A stretch of DNA of 38,597 nt from DATKGX01 sp035510555 (GTDB taxonomy: Bacteria > Patescibacteriota > Microgenomatia > Levybacterales > UBA12049), in NCBI GenBank assembly GCA_035510555.1, contig DATKGX010000030.1:1-38597 (forward strand). The letters are read 5' to 3'. The translations under genes and the position numbers were made by a program. Numbering within the stretch: position 1 is the stretch's first letter; each line of letters opens with the position of its first letter. The notes beneath the pieces were generated by a model. That model was not told the origin of the DNA and did no database searches. It saw nothing but the letters and a program-made list of their open reading frames with translations. Below, in pieces: positions 15,404-23,576 of the stretch.

Positions 15404-16618
15404 ATGGAGAATCATCCTATTCCGCAAGATATTACCGGTTTCGAGTTTAAATTAATCGGCGATATGACGCTAAAGCAATTCGCCTATGTCGCCGGCGGAG
15501 CAATTATCGGCCTTTTATTCTATGCCCTGCCTATTTTTGCTTTTATCAAGATCCCTCTGGCTTTAGTTTTTGTGGGAATAGGTGTTCTTTTTGCTTTTGT
15601 CCCCTTTGAAGGCAGACCCTTAGATATTATGATTAAAAACTTTGTGAAAGCGGTTTTAAATCCCACCCAATATCTCTATCAAAAGATGGATGCCCAGATT
15701 TTAACCGAAAATTCGCTCGCCTCAACCCCAAGCGGGAAAAAACAATCGCTTAACGAAGTTTCCCAAAAACAACTTAAAAGTTTTTTAAATTCTTTGCCGG
15801 TTGGGAAAAACAAACTTGATAAAAAAGAAATGGTTTTCTTTGAATCCTTAGCGCAATACGGAACCAACAAATCCTCGCAGGTAGCTCCGGGCTTTGTCGC
15901 TTCCCATTCTATTGCAACTTCTGCCGCACAACCAGCGCCTTTGCAAACTATTGTGCAACCGTCTGCAAAACCGACGCAAGCAGAAACCAATAATGACTTG
16001 CAAAAAACCGCCGCGCTTTTGGAAAAAGAATTACAAAACGCAAAAGCTCAGGAAGCGGCGGGGAATCAAACTAATCCGGAGGAATATCTCAAGGCACATC
16101 AAAAAGTTTTAGAGTTACAAAAAACTCTAAGTGACCTGGCTTTCCAAAAACAGGAGCTGGAATCAAAATTAATCTCTCTGCAGCAAAAAATGGAGATGCA
16201 GGGGCAATCTATTTACACGCCTTCTGTCGCCCACCAAGAGGGACTGAAAGAAACTAAATTTGTCAGAAGTATACCGCAAAATATGCAGAAAAGCGCCGGT
16301 CTGCCAACTGCCCCTGAATTTCCTAATGTCGTCACCGGAATTATTAAAGACCCCCGCGGTAATCCTTTGCAAAATATTCTCGTCGAGGTAAAAGACTCTC
16401 AGGGGAATGCAGTCAGGGCTTTTAAAACCAACGCTCTCGGGCAATTTGCCTCCGCGACTCCGCTTACTAACGGCGAGTACTCAATTGGGTTTGAAGATCC
16501 AAGGGAGCAAAATAAGTTCGACACGGTGGCTTTTAAAGCCACCGGAGAAATAATTTTACCGATCGAAATCATTTCTGTTGATACCAGAGAAGAGCTAAGG
16601 AGGTCTTTATTTAATTAA
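15404..16618 (+). CDS. PrgI-family T4SS protein fused to a coiled coil and a beta-sandwich domain
   Basis: A 404-residue protein. Residues ~1-90 are PrgI-like: a short cytoplasmic start (DITGFEFKLIGDMTLKQFAY) and two membrane helices, as in the VirB3-like component of Gram-positive T4SS. PrgI proteins are usually ~100-150 residues, so this is much longer. Residues ~195-275 form a coiled coil (LEKELQNAKAQEA, LEKQ-type heptads). Residues ~305-395 resemble a carboxypeptidase-regulatory-like beta-sandwich (VTGIIKDPRGNPLQNILVEV, then TNALGQFASATPLTNGEYSI). It is the first gene of an operon with the two VirB4 parts. Which side of the membrane carries the beta-sandwich domain cannot be decided from sequence. 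Confidence 0.82.
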   Translation: MENHPIPQDITGFEFKLIGDMTLKQFAYVAGGAIIGLLFYALPIFAFIKIPLALVFVGIGVLFAFVPFEGRPLDIMIKNFVKAVLNPTQYLYQKMDAQILTENSLASTPSGKKQSLNEVSQKQLKSFLNSLPVGKNKLDKKEMVFFESLAQYGTNKSSQVAPGFVASHSIATSAAQPAPLQTIVQPSAKPTQAETNNDLQKTAALLEKELQNAKAQEAAGNQTNPEEYLKAHQKVLELQKTLSDLAFQKQELESKLISLQQKMEMQGQSIYTPSVAHQEGLKETKFVRSIPQNMQKSAGLPTAPEFPNVVTGIIKDPRGNPLQNILVEVKDSQGNAVRAFKTNALGQFASATPLTNGEYSIGFEDPREQNKFDTVAFKATGEIILPIEIISVDTREELRRSLFN

Positions 16619-16619
16619 T

Positions 16620-17279
16620 ATGGCAACGCCTGCCCGAAATTTACCGTCAACCCAAAAATTTATCGAGATTACTAATATCGCTGACGATATTGTCATTTCA
16701 AGCGGAGGTAACGCTTGCCTGGTGATTGAGGTCAGCGCCACCAATTTTGCTCTTCTTTCCCCCGAAGAACAAGACGCAAAAATCTATACTTACGCTTCGC
16801 TTCTTAATTCGCTGTCTTTCCCGATTCAAATCGTGATTAGGAGCAAAAAACTCGATATTACAAATTACCTCAAGCTACTTGATGACGAGAAAAACAAAAC
16901 CCAAAACACGGCCCTAGCTAAACAGATTGGCTTATATCGGGATTTTGTTAAAGAGTTGGTAAAAGTTAATACCGTGCTGGATAAAAAATTCTATGTTGTT
17001 ATTCCCTATTCCTCGCTTGAAAAAGGCGCATCGGGGGCAAGAGAAGCGTTGAAGTCAGGCACCGGTCAAGATAGCTTTGTGGTTGGCGCCAGAGCGTCTT
17101 TACATTCAAAAGCCGAATCTATCCACACGCAGCTAAGAAGATTAAACCTAAAAGCCCGCACCCTAGACGAAGAGCAATTGACTAAGCTTTTTTATGAAAT
17201 ATTTAATGACAGTGCAATTAACCAAGTGAAAACATCCCCAGCGGTCAGTCCGCCGGTTTTGGAAAAGGAGGTAAAATAA
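16620..17279 (+). CDS. Probable VirB4 N-terminal domain encoded separately
   Basis: A 219-residue soluble protein that starts one nt after the PrgI stop. The pattern FIEITNIADDIVISSGGNAC, then LNSLSFPIQIVIRSKKLD and KKFYVVIPYSS matches the N-terminal TraC/VirB4-type domain that precedes the ATPase domain in Gram-positive VirB4 proteins. This is an inference from pattern memory. The next gene, which starts right after its stop, is VirB4 with the ATPase motifs. There is no Walker motif here. The two probably act as one complex. Confidence 0.65.
   Translation: MATPARNLPSTQKFIEITNIADDIVISSGGNACLVIEVSATNFALLSPEEQDAKIYTYASLLNSLSFPIQIVIRSKKLDITNYLKLLDDEKNKTQNTALAKQIGLYRDFVKELVKVNTVLDKKFYVVIPYSSLEKGASGAREALKSGTGQDSFVVGARASLHSKAESIHTQLRRLNLKARTLDEEQLTKLFYEIFNDSAINQVKTSPAVSPPVLEKEVK
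17265..17271 (+). promoter_or_regulatory. Shine-Dalgarno site of VirB4
   Basis: AAGGAGG ends 8 nt before ATG 17280. It is one of the strongest ribosome binding sites in the window and contrasts with the leaderless operon-first genes. Confidence 0.75.
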
Positions 17280-19094
17280 ATGTTTGATAAAAGAGGCATA
17301 TCGTCAATCCCCGACATGATTGCTCCGTCGTCGGTTGAAATCGATTTTAACAGTATCAAAGTTGGAGAAAAATATTACAAAACACTTTTTGTGGTTGGCT
17401 ATCCCCGCTATGTGTCTCCGGACTGGCTGGAGCCATTAATCGAGTTTGACCATTCAATGAATGTTTCAATGTTTATTTATCCTGCTTCATCGCCTGATGT
17501 TTTATCCGATTTGAGAAGAAAAGTTGCGGAAATGGAAGCCACTCTTGCTTCGCAAGTTGAAGAAGGACTGGAAGAAGATCCAAAGATTAAAGCCTCCCTT
17601 GAAGACGCGCTTTCCGTTCAGGAAGAATTAGCCAAAGGCATGGAAAGATTTTTCCAATTTAGCCTTTATGTTACCTTGTCTTCCGACAGCTTAAGTGAGC
17701 TTAATGAGTCGGCAAAAAAACTAATGACGACGCTTAGTTCAATCTTGATTTTATCCAGAACCGCCACGCTGCAAATGGAAGAAGGATTTAAATCTACCAC
17801 TCCGCTCGGACAAGATAAGTTGTATATCACCAGGAATATGGACACGACATCGCTGGCTTCGACTTTCCCGTTTAGCTCCGCCATGCTGACTCAAGACAAA
17901 GGCGTAATGTACGGCATTAACCAACAAAACGGCTCATTAATTATTTTCGACCGCTTCTCTTTGGAGAATGCTAACGAGGTCGTTTTTGGCAAATCCGGCG
18001 CCGGAAAATCCTATCTAATCAAGCTTGAAGCGATGCGCCAGTTCATGTTTGGCACCGAGGTAATTATTATTGACCCTGAAGGAGAATATGGCGAGCTGAC
18101 TAAAGTTTTAGGTGGCGAAGAATTAATGTTTACGCCCTCTTCGGCAATTAAGATTAATCCCTTTGATCTTTCCGGACTTTATGAAGAAGGGGAAAATGAG
18201 TTGGGATTAAAAATATTATCTTTGCATGGCTTATTTAAAATTGTCATGGGGAATTTAGATGCCTCCCAAGAAGCAATGCTTGACCGGGCGCTGATAGAGA
18301 CATACCGTACTAAAGGCATTACCGCTGATCCGTCCACGCAAAAAAGTCAACCGCCAATCGCCGAAGATTTATACAACGTATTACTAAAAACCGGAGATGA
18401 CATCTCCAAGGAACTTGCCTTACGCTTGGAAAAGTTTATCAAAGGCAGCATGAGCGGCATTTTTAACCAGCAATCAAATTTCGATATTAAAAATCCTTTT
18501 ACTATTTTTAACGTCAAGGCTTTGGAGGAAGAACTAAGGCCAATTGCAATGCATATTATTTTGGACTTTATTTGGACTAGGGTTAGAAAATCACTTAAAA
18601 AAAGAGTGCTAATTCTTGACGAAGCTTGGTATATGATGCGCTACGAAGACTCGGCTTCATTTGTCTATAGCATTGCCAAAAGAGCCAGAAAATATTATTT
18701 GGGACTAACCACCGCCACTCAAGATGTGCAAGACTTTTTATCAACCGACTACGGGAAAGCGGTATTATCAAATTCGTCTATTCAAATTCTTCTAAAGCAA
18801 AGCCCGGCGGAAATTGATTTGGTCACTAAACTTTTTTACCTGACTGAAGGTGAAAAACAGTTATTGCTTTCCTCGAGCGTTGGCGAGGGATTATTCTTTG
18901 CCGGACAAAGCCACGTCGCGCTTCGCTCAATCGCCGCGCCGTATGAGCACGCGATGATTACTTCAAGTCCGGAGGAAATTCTCAAAGCCCAAGAGGTAGC
19001 GAGAAAAACAAACTCACAACCCGATACGCTTAAACCAACCATTGCCCAACCGCTACCGACCACAAGTACCGAGCCTGTTACGGGCAGTAAATAA
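17280..19094 (+). CDS. virB4: VirB4-type T4SS ATPase
   Basis: A 604-residue motor ATPase that energises the T4SS-like machine at the inner side of the membrane. Walker A FGKSGAGKSYL is at residues ~237-247, with the IIIDPEGEYGEL strand just after it, Walker B RVLILDEAWYMMR at ~440-452, and the TTATQDVQDFL region further on. The N-terminal ~200 residues are a partial VirB4 N-domain, and the gene before it supplies the missing beginning. The C-terminal tail (from ~575) is Pro/Thr-rich and disordered. Length and motifs are typical of Gram-positive/CPR VirB4. No VirD4 coupling ATPase is found in this window. Confidence 0.93.
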   Translation: MFDKRGISSIPDMIAPSSVEIDFNSIKVGEKYYKTLFVVGYPRYVSPDWLEPLIEFDHSMNVSMFIYPASSPDVLSDLRRKVAEMEATLASQVEEGLEEDPKIKASLEDALSVQEELAKGMERFFQFSLYVTLSSDSLSELNESAKKLMTTLSSILILSRTATLQMEEGFKSTTPLGQDKLYITRNMDTTSLASTFPFSSAMLTQDKGVMYGINQQNGSLIIFDRFSLENANEVVFGKSGAGKSYLIKLEAMRQFMFGTEVIIIDPEGEYGELTKVLGGEELMFTPSSAIKINPFDLSGLYEEGENELGLKILSLHGLFKIVMGNLDASQEAMLDRALIETYRTKGITADPSTQKSQPPIAEDLYNVLLKTGDDISKELALRLEKFIKGSMSGIFNQQSNFDIKNPFTIFNVKALEEELRPIAMHIILDFIWTRVRKSLKKRVLILDEAWYMMRYEDSASFVYSIAKRARKYYLGLTTATQDVQDFLSTDYGKAVLSNSSIQILLKQSPAEIDLVTKLFYLTEGEKQLLLSSSVGEGLFFAGQSHVALRSIAAPYEHAMITSSPEEILKAQEVARKTNSQPDTLKPTIAQPLPTTSTEPVTGSK

Positions 19095-19099
19095 TTTGT

Positions 19100-19111
19100 T
19101 ATTATTAAGCT
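19100..19111 (+). promoter_or_regulatory. Possible -10 box of the HExxH gene, leaderless geometry
   Basis: TATTAT (19100-19105), 6 nt before ATG 19112. No clear -35 is seen, so it could instead be expressed from the VirB4 operon. Confidence 0.4.
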
Positions 19112-20050
19112 ATGGTAGACGAAAAAACAAAGCAACAGCAAAATAATAATCCTTCAAGCAATAACCTTAAACTCCCCGGTCCTTTGTCTGGTATCGGCGG
19201 CCAAACTAAAAATCTCACTGAAAGCTACATCAAGAACAAAGCTGAAATGATAGCCAAGCAAGCCGCCAAAAAACTACTAGAAAAGGGTGCAGCTTTCCTT
19301 GCAGCAAATCCCGAGATCTTAATAATTGCTATTATAATCATTGTCGTTGTTGCGCTGTTCTTAATAATTATTACCACGATAATGGGACAAAATAATGCCA
19401 GCGGTGTTAATGCTCAACCGGGTCCGCCTCCAAGCCAAGGACAAATTTTAACCTGCTTAAGCAACGACTACGTAAGCTGCCTAAAACAAGATTTCAATAT
19501 TATTGTTTCGGGGGACAGGGGCGATGATCTTTCCCGAATTTATCAGTCTTTTGCTTACGCCGGACAATCAAAGCAATATGTAAATTTGCTCACAAATGGT
19601 GGACAACAATTAAAAATTACCATGAATTATAACTCAGATGGTTGCCATGGAGACACGAGGGGGTTTGCGGGGACTATCCTTATCTCCGGTGCTGGGCTTT
19701 GTGGAACATATAGTCTTCCAACTTTTAGATATTTACTTATTCATGAGTCAGGTCATGTGCTTAATGCGAGAAACCGACAATTATTCTATAGCTATCCATG
19801 GTCTACTTACAACTCTCTGCCCCCAGACAGCTCTTGCTATGATCAAGGGTTTATTAAAAGCTATGCTTTAAGGTCTGGGGTTAACGCAAAAGATGAATCT
19901 TTTGCTGAGTCAATTGCGGACAGCTTAAGGCCGCGTTCCAATAGTGGCATGATTCCACCCGCTCAAACAATTAATAATTTCGCAACAGAATGTCCAGCTA
20001 CTTATTCTTGGTTTGAAACAAATGTTTTTGGAGGTTATACTTATTTCTAA
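19112..20050 (+). CDS. Membrane-anchored HExxH zinc-metallopeptidase-like protein
   Basis: A 312-residue protein. A polar N-terminus is followed by a single strong membrane helix (residues ~70-92, ILIIAIIIIVVVALFLIIIT) and a ~200-residue domain. The HExxH zinc motif is present as HESGHVLNARN (about residue 211), and a downstream Glu/Asp cluster (KDESFAESIAD) could supply the third zinc ligand. Before it lies NSDGCHGDTRGF. No known family was recognised. The likely site is outside the cell or at the surface. T4SS loci usually carry a cell-wall hydrolase (VirB1-like) in this place, so it may process the wall or the pilin; that is inferred. Confidence 0.72.
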   Translation: MVDEKTKQQQNNNPSSNNLKLPGPLSGIGGQTKNLTESYIKNKAEMIAKQAAKKLLEKGAAFLAANPEILIIAIIIIVVVALFLIIITTIMGQNNASGVNAQPGPPPSQGQILTCLSNDYVSCLKQDFNIIVSGDRGDDLSRIYQSFAYAGQSKQYVNLLTNGGQQLKITMNYNSDGCHGDTRGFAGTILISGAGLCGTYSLPTFRYLLIHESGHVLNARNRQLFYSYPWSTYNSLPPDSSCYDQGFIKSYALRSGVNAKDESFAESIADSLRPRSNSGMIPPAQTINNFATECPATYSWFETNVFGGYTYF

Positions 20051-20051
20051 C

Positions 20052-20711
20052 ATGCATAAACTTATTTTTTACCTTAAAAGTCATTTCTTCGCAATTTTAG
20101 TTTTCGCGCTATTGCTAATTTTTATTCCTATGGTTATCTATCTTTCTTTTGCAACAAAAAACACAACGCACCAAAGCCAGAATCAAAATCAAATTCCTAC
20201 TCCAATTATTAATTCTCATCCAACGCCGCTCCCCTCTGTTTTTACACAAAGCTATAATAATTTTAACCAACTTGTCCCAGGCAAAAGTACCTTGCAAGAT
20301 ATTGAAAAAATTAATGGTCCAGCAATTTCCAGCGCAAAAGATGGAAATAAGATTTATTTACACTACCAAACCCCCTCCGCCGATTATCAAAATATTGCCG
20401 CTGTAAAAAATGGTGTTCTTTATTATTCCTTGGAGAATGTTTTTGGAGACTATCGGGGAGTTTATTCTGATTATACAACGGCTTATGGACAACCGAACCT
20501 CACTCTCTACAATAAGACTAGCACCGACTCTGAGTGGTTTATTTTTCTTAAACAAGGCCTTGGTTTAGAGGTTGGAGGGAATGATATCACTCAAATTGTT
20601 TACTTTGTTCCTCAATCTAAGGCCGATTTTATGACAAATATTGCCCCAGAGCTCAATCTCACAGACATACTTCCTGTTGAGGGACCTGGTGAATCAATTA
20701 AGCCTTTTTAA
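20052..20711 (+). CDS. Membrane-anchored protein with BamE/SmpA-like segment
   Basis: A 219-residue protein. One N-terminal membrane helix (residues ~10-32), a Pro/Thr/Asn-rich linker, and an exported domain where LVPGKSTLQDIEKINGPAIS recalls the conserved start of BamE/SmpA-like domains (PGxT...D/E...lnGP). The similarity is short and only suggestive. The start is ATG 20052, one nt after the stop of the HExxH gene. A longer in-frame ATG at 20013 lies inside the upstream gene and is not preferred. It ends 4 nt from the convergent dnaN stop. Confidence 0.72.
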   Translation: MHKLIFYLKSHFFAILVFALLLIFIPMVIYLSFATKNTTHQSQNQNQIPTPIINSHPTPLPSVFTQSYNNFNQLVPGKSTLQDIEKINGPAISSAKDGNKIYLHYQTPSADYQNIAAVKNGVLYYSLENVFGDYRGVYSDYTTAYGQPNLTLYNKTSTDSEWFIFLKQGLGLEVGGNDITQIVYFVPQSKADFMTNIAPELNLTDILPVEGPGESIKPF

Positions 20712-20715
20712 GAAG

Positions 20716-21822
20716 CTAGCCTTGTACCCTAATCGGCATTATTAAATGGAGAAAAGAATCGTCATTTTTAATCTTAAAGACTCCGGGGTTTAATGGTCCC
20801 GTCATCTCAAAAACTAACTCCTCACTATTAACAGCTGTTAAAACATCCAGTAAGTACTTAGCGTTAAAAGCAATTTCATTTTCTTCTCCGATTGTTTTTG
20901 CTTCTATTTCAACGTTATCCTCTCCAACCGCCGGTGAATTAGCGGAAACTATCATTCTTTCTCTTTTGAGCGTAAATTTAATTACATTAGCTGTCTCTCT
21001 GGCAAAAACCGAACAAATTTTAATTGCGTTCAATAGTTCGTCCCGGTTTAAATCAGTTTTTGTATCAAAACTTTGGGGAATTATTTTTTGATAATCAGGA
21101 TACTCCGCTCCAATTAGTCTCCCCACTAGTGTTGTTTCTCCTTGCGCAAAAAGAATTTGGTTATTTTCTTCGGAGACAAATACCCTAACTACGTCCTCAT
21201 CTTCTTTAATTGATAATAATTCTCTGATTATCCGCGCCGGCACTATGATTGGCTTACTAAGCCCCTCCTTAGTCTTAAAAACGTTTTTTTGCAGTGAAAG
21301 CCTAACGCCATCTGTTGCCACTAAATCAATTGTTTTTTTATCCTCATTCAGAAATATTCCTGATAAAGCCGGCCTGCCACTATCTTGAGCGGCAGCGAAA
21401 ACAACTCTTAAGATATTTTCTTCTATCTCAGTTTTTTTAAAGGTAGTTAATTCTTCTCCTTTTTCTTCATAAAGTTTTGGGAAGTCCTCAGCCGGCATTG
21501 TTTGAAAAGAGGCGTTAATTTTTTCTCCTTTTAAGATTAACGTTTTCCCATCCAAAGTAAGAGTTATTTTTTGACTACCTAAGTTAGTTAAGAGGTCGGA
21601 AAAGTTTTTTGCCGGGATTGTTATTTTGCCTTCTGTTTCAATGTTTACAGCTAAACTTGAAGAAATTCCGATTTCCAAATCTGTTGCGCTAATTGTTAAT
21701 TTTCCATTTTTTGCTTCTAAAAGAAAGTTTGAAAGTATTGGTAGTTGTCCTCTTGTGGAAACCGCATGGTTTAAGAAAGAAATTTTTCGTTGTAAATTAT
21801 CGGAAATAAAAGTTATCTTCAT
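20716..21822 (-). CDS. dnaN: DNA polymerase III sliding clamp (beta)
   Basis: A 368-residue processivity clamp that encircles DNA and tethers the polymerase. Length and three-domain layout are normal. Conserved family features are visible: the start MKITFISDNLQRKISFLNHA, the central ATDGVRLSL stretch (domain 2), and the C-terminal LHLIMPIRVQG tail, which is the usual PM-R ending of beta clamps. It lies downstream of dnaA with the origin between, in the standard order. A TATATT lies 5 nt before the start on the minus strand, with no clear -35. Confidence 0.97.
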   Translation of the reverse strand: MKITFISDNLQRKISFLNHAVSTRGQLPILSNFLLEAKNGKLTISATDLEIGISSSLAVNIETEGKITIPAKNFSDLLTNLGSQKITLTLDGKTLILKGEKINASFQTMPAEDFPKLYEEKGEELTTFKKTEIEENILRVVFAAAQDSGRPALSGIFLNEDKKTIDLVATDGVRLSLQKNVFKTKEGLSKPIIVPARIIRELLSIKEDEDVVRVFVSEENNQILFAQGETTLVGRLIGAEYPDYQKIIPQSFDTKTDLNRDELLNAIKICSVFARETANVIKFTLKRERMIVSANSPAVGEDNVEIEAKTIGEENEIAFNAKYLLDVLTAVNSEELVFEMTGPLNPGVFKIKNDDSFLHLIMPIRVQG

Positions 21823-21840
21823 AAGTTAATATATTTGTAG

Positions 21841-21948
21841 TTGTTGTAGTTTATATGGAAAAGTGGAAAAAAGCAAGAACCCACGCCTGTAAATAAGGGG
21901 ATAAAATGTTGATAAAAAAGTGGATAAATAGTTGAAAAAGTAAAAGTT
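21841..21948 (-). other. Probable chromosome origin (oriC) between dnaA and dnaN
   Basis: The gap holds DnaA-box-like 9-mers in tandem, all in one orientation: AGGGGATAA at 21896, TGTTGATAA at 21907 and AGTGGATAA at 21919. Their starts are 11 and 12 nt apart, about one helical turn, so DnaA would load on one face. The consensus read this way is TGTGGATAA. The region is AT-rich, as expected for unwinding. Confidence 0.65.
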
Positions 21949-23307
21949 TTAATATTCCACATTGTTATCAACGTTTAATTTTACAATTCGCAAGATATCC
22001 TCCGAAAGTAAAGATTTTTTCAACATCCCCTCCACTTTATCAACCCCATGCATAATAGTAGTGTGATCTCTCCCGCCAAGTAGATTACCGATTTCAACAA
22101 AAGTTAAACCCAACTCCTTCTTTAAGATATACATTGCCACTTGCCGAGGTCTTACTAAAAAGGCGTCCCTTTTTGGGCTTCTTAGTTGAGTTGATTTAAC
22201 TTTATAGAAATAGCAAACATTACGGATAATCTCATCGGGGTGAAAACTATTTAGTTTTTCCTCTTTATTTAAAGATAAAACAGAAGTTACCAGGTCCTCG
22301 GTAATTTCGGCGTCTGCCGCTTGAGCCTGAGTAACAATGCGTAAAAGTAACCCTTCAAGCCCCCTAGCATCTTGTGTTTTCTGGGCAATCATTTTTGCTA
22401 CCTCCATTGTTAATAAAACGCCATATTTTTTCGCTTTAATTAAAAGAATAGCTGTTCTTAGCTCAAAATCCGGTGAGCCGATGTCAACTGTTAAGCCCCC
22501 GGAAAAACGGGATAACAGTCTTTTTTCAACCTGCTTCATCTCCGCCGGCGGCCGGTCAGAGGATAAAACTATTTGGGCTGCTTTATCAACTAAAATATTA
22601 AAAGTATGAAAAAGTTCTTCTTGAACCTTATCTTTTCCGGCAACAAACTGGATATCGTCGATAATTAGAAGATCCAATTCCCGAAACTTTTTCTTCATAT
22701 TTCCCGTGTTGTTTGTCCTGATGGCTTCTACCACTTCAGTAGTAAATTCTTCGCTGGTGGTATAAAGAATCTTTTTATTTGGGTTTTTGGCGTAAACCTC
22801 GTTGGCAATGGCCTGCATTAAATGAGTTTTCCCGACTCCGGTTGGCCCGTAAATAAATAAAGGGTTATAGGCGGCACCCGGTTTTTTGGCGACAGTGGTC
22901 GCGCTAACAAAAGCCAATTGATTAGTTGAGGAAACTGCCATGCCATCAAAAGTATAGTCCGGCCGGACTCTGGGTAAATGGCCAATTACAGCAACTTCTC
23001 CTCCATTGCTTTCAAATAAAGGACCATTTTTTTCGTTACCTTTATCAACTATATCCACAACAGCTTTAGGAACAAAAATAATTTTTGTGTCCTTGCCAAG
23101 ATGCTTGTCGGCTGACTTTTTAATCAATTCATAGAAGCGTCTTTGCAAAAGATCGATAATCATGACCGAAGGCGCGGCAATCGTGACCGAATTCTCCTCG
23201 ATTGACAAAAGGTGAGTTCTCTTAAATAAGGTTAAAAAGTTGGCCCTGGAAACTTCAAGCTCTACCTCGGCTAAAATTTTAGTCCATAAATCTTTATATT
23301 CTTGCAT
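21949..23307 (-). CDS. dnaA: Chromosomal replication initiator DnaA
   Basis: A 452-residue AAA+ protein that opens the origin. Domain I is the N-terminal ~90 residues, and domain II is a short linker. Domain III has Walker A GPTGVGKTHLM, Walker B LLIIDDIQF and sensor region SSDRPPAEM. Domain IV has the signature GGRDHTTIMHGVDKV that reads DnaA boxes. It starts at ATG 23307. The probable promoter has a perfect DnaA box in its spacer, suggesting autoregulation. It is divergent from rpmH, the classical arrangement. Confidence 0.98.
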   Translation of the reverse strand: MQEYKDLWTKILAEVELEVSRANFLTLFKRTHLLSIEENSVTIAAPSVMIIDLLQRRFYELIKKSADKHLGKDTKIIFVPKAVVDIVDKGNEKNGPLFESNGGEVAVIGHLPRVRPDYTFDGMAVSSTNQLAFVSATTVAKKPGAAYNPLFIYGPTGVGKTHLMQAIANEVYAKNPNKKILYTTSEEFTTEVVEAIRTNNTGNMKKKFRELDLLIIDDIQFVAGKDKVQEELFHTFNILVDKAAQIVLSSDRPPAEMKQVEKRLLSRFSGGLTVDIGSPDFELRTAILLIKAKKYGVLLTMEVAKMIAQKTQDARGLEGLLLRIVTQAQAADAEITEDLVTSVLSLNKEEKLNSFHPDEIIRNVCYFYKVKSTQLRSPKRDAFLVRPRQVAMYILKKELGLTFVEIGNLLGGRDHTTIMHGVDKVEGMLKKSLLSEDILRIVKLNVDNNVEY

Positions 23308-23321
23308 AAGCGGTACTGTGC

Positions 23322-23351
23322 AGTTTAATAATGTGGATAACTTCTTGTCAA
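23322..23351 (-). promoter_or_regulatory. dnaA promoter with perfect DnaA box in the spacer
   Basis: Minus strand: TTGACA (23351-23346), 18-nt spacer, TAAACT (23327-23322), 14 nt to ATG. The spacer contains TTATCCACA (23340-23332), a perfect DnaA box. Confidence 0.6.
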
Positions 23352-23424
23352 GATAGTTAAACTGAGTAAAACTATGTCAATATTAAAACTCACGCCTGGT
23401 CTTTTAAAAATATCTTTATTCTGG

Positions 23425-23430
23425 TATACT
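23425..23430 (+). promoter_or_regulatory. -10 box of the rpmH operon
   Basis: TATACT ends 8 nt before ATG 23439. The -35 is weak. Confidence 0.55.
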
Positions 23431-23438
23431 TGCAAGCA

Positions 23439-23573
23439 ATGGAAAAATCTATAAAACTAAAAAAAATCAAACGGCAAAGAAAGCATGGTTTCCTTGAAAG
23501 ATCAAAAACTCACGGCGGAAGGAAAGTCCTGAGGAGAAGAAGAGCCGCCGGCAGAAAAAGCTTAACGATTTAG
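23439..23573 (+). CDS. rpmH: 50S ribosomal protein bL34
   Basis: A 44-residue, very basic protein. The conserved core KRQRKHGFLERSKTHGGRKV and RRRRAAGRKSL is the classical bL34 pattern (normally KRKRTFQPNNRKRAHGFRAR...GRRVLRRRRAKGR). It is too short for many gene finders. It is first in the rpmH-rnpA-yidD-yidC-jag operon, divergent from dnaA, with rnpA 3 nt after its stop. Confidence 0.95.
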   Translation: MEKSIKLKKIKRQRKHGFLERSKTHGGRKVLRRRRAAGRKSLTI

Positions 23574-23576
23574 TTA

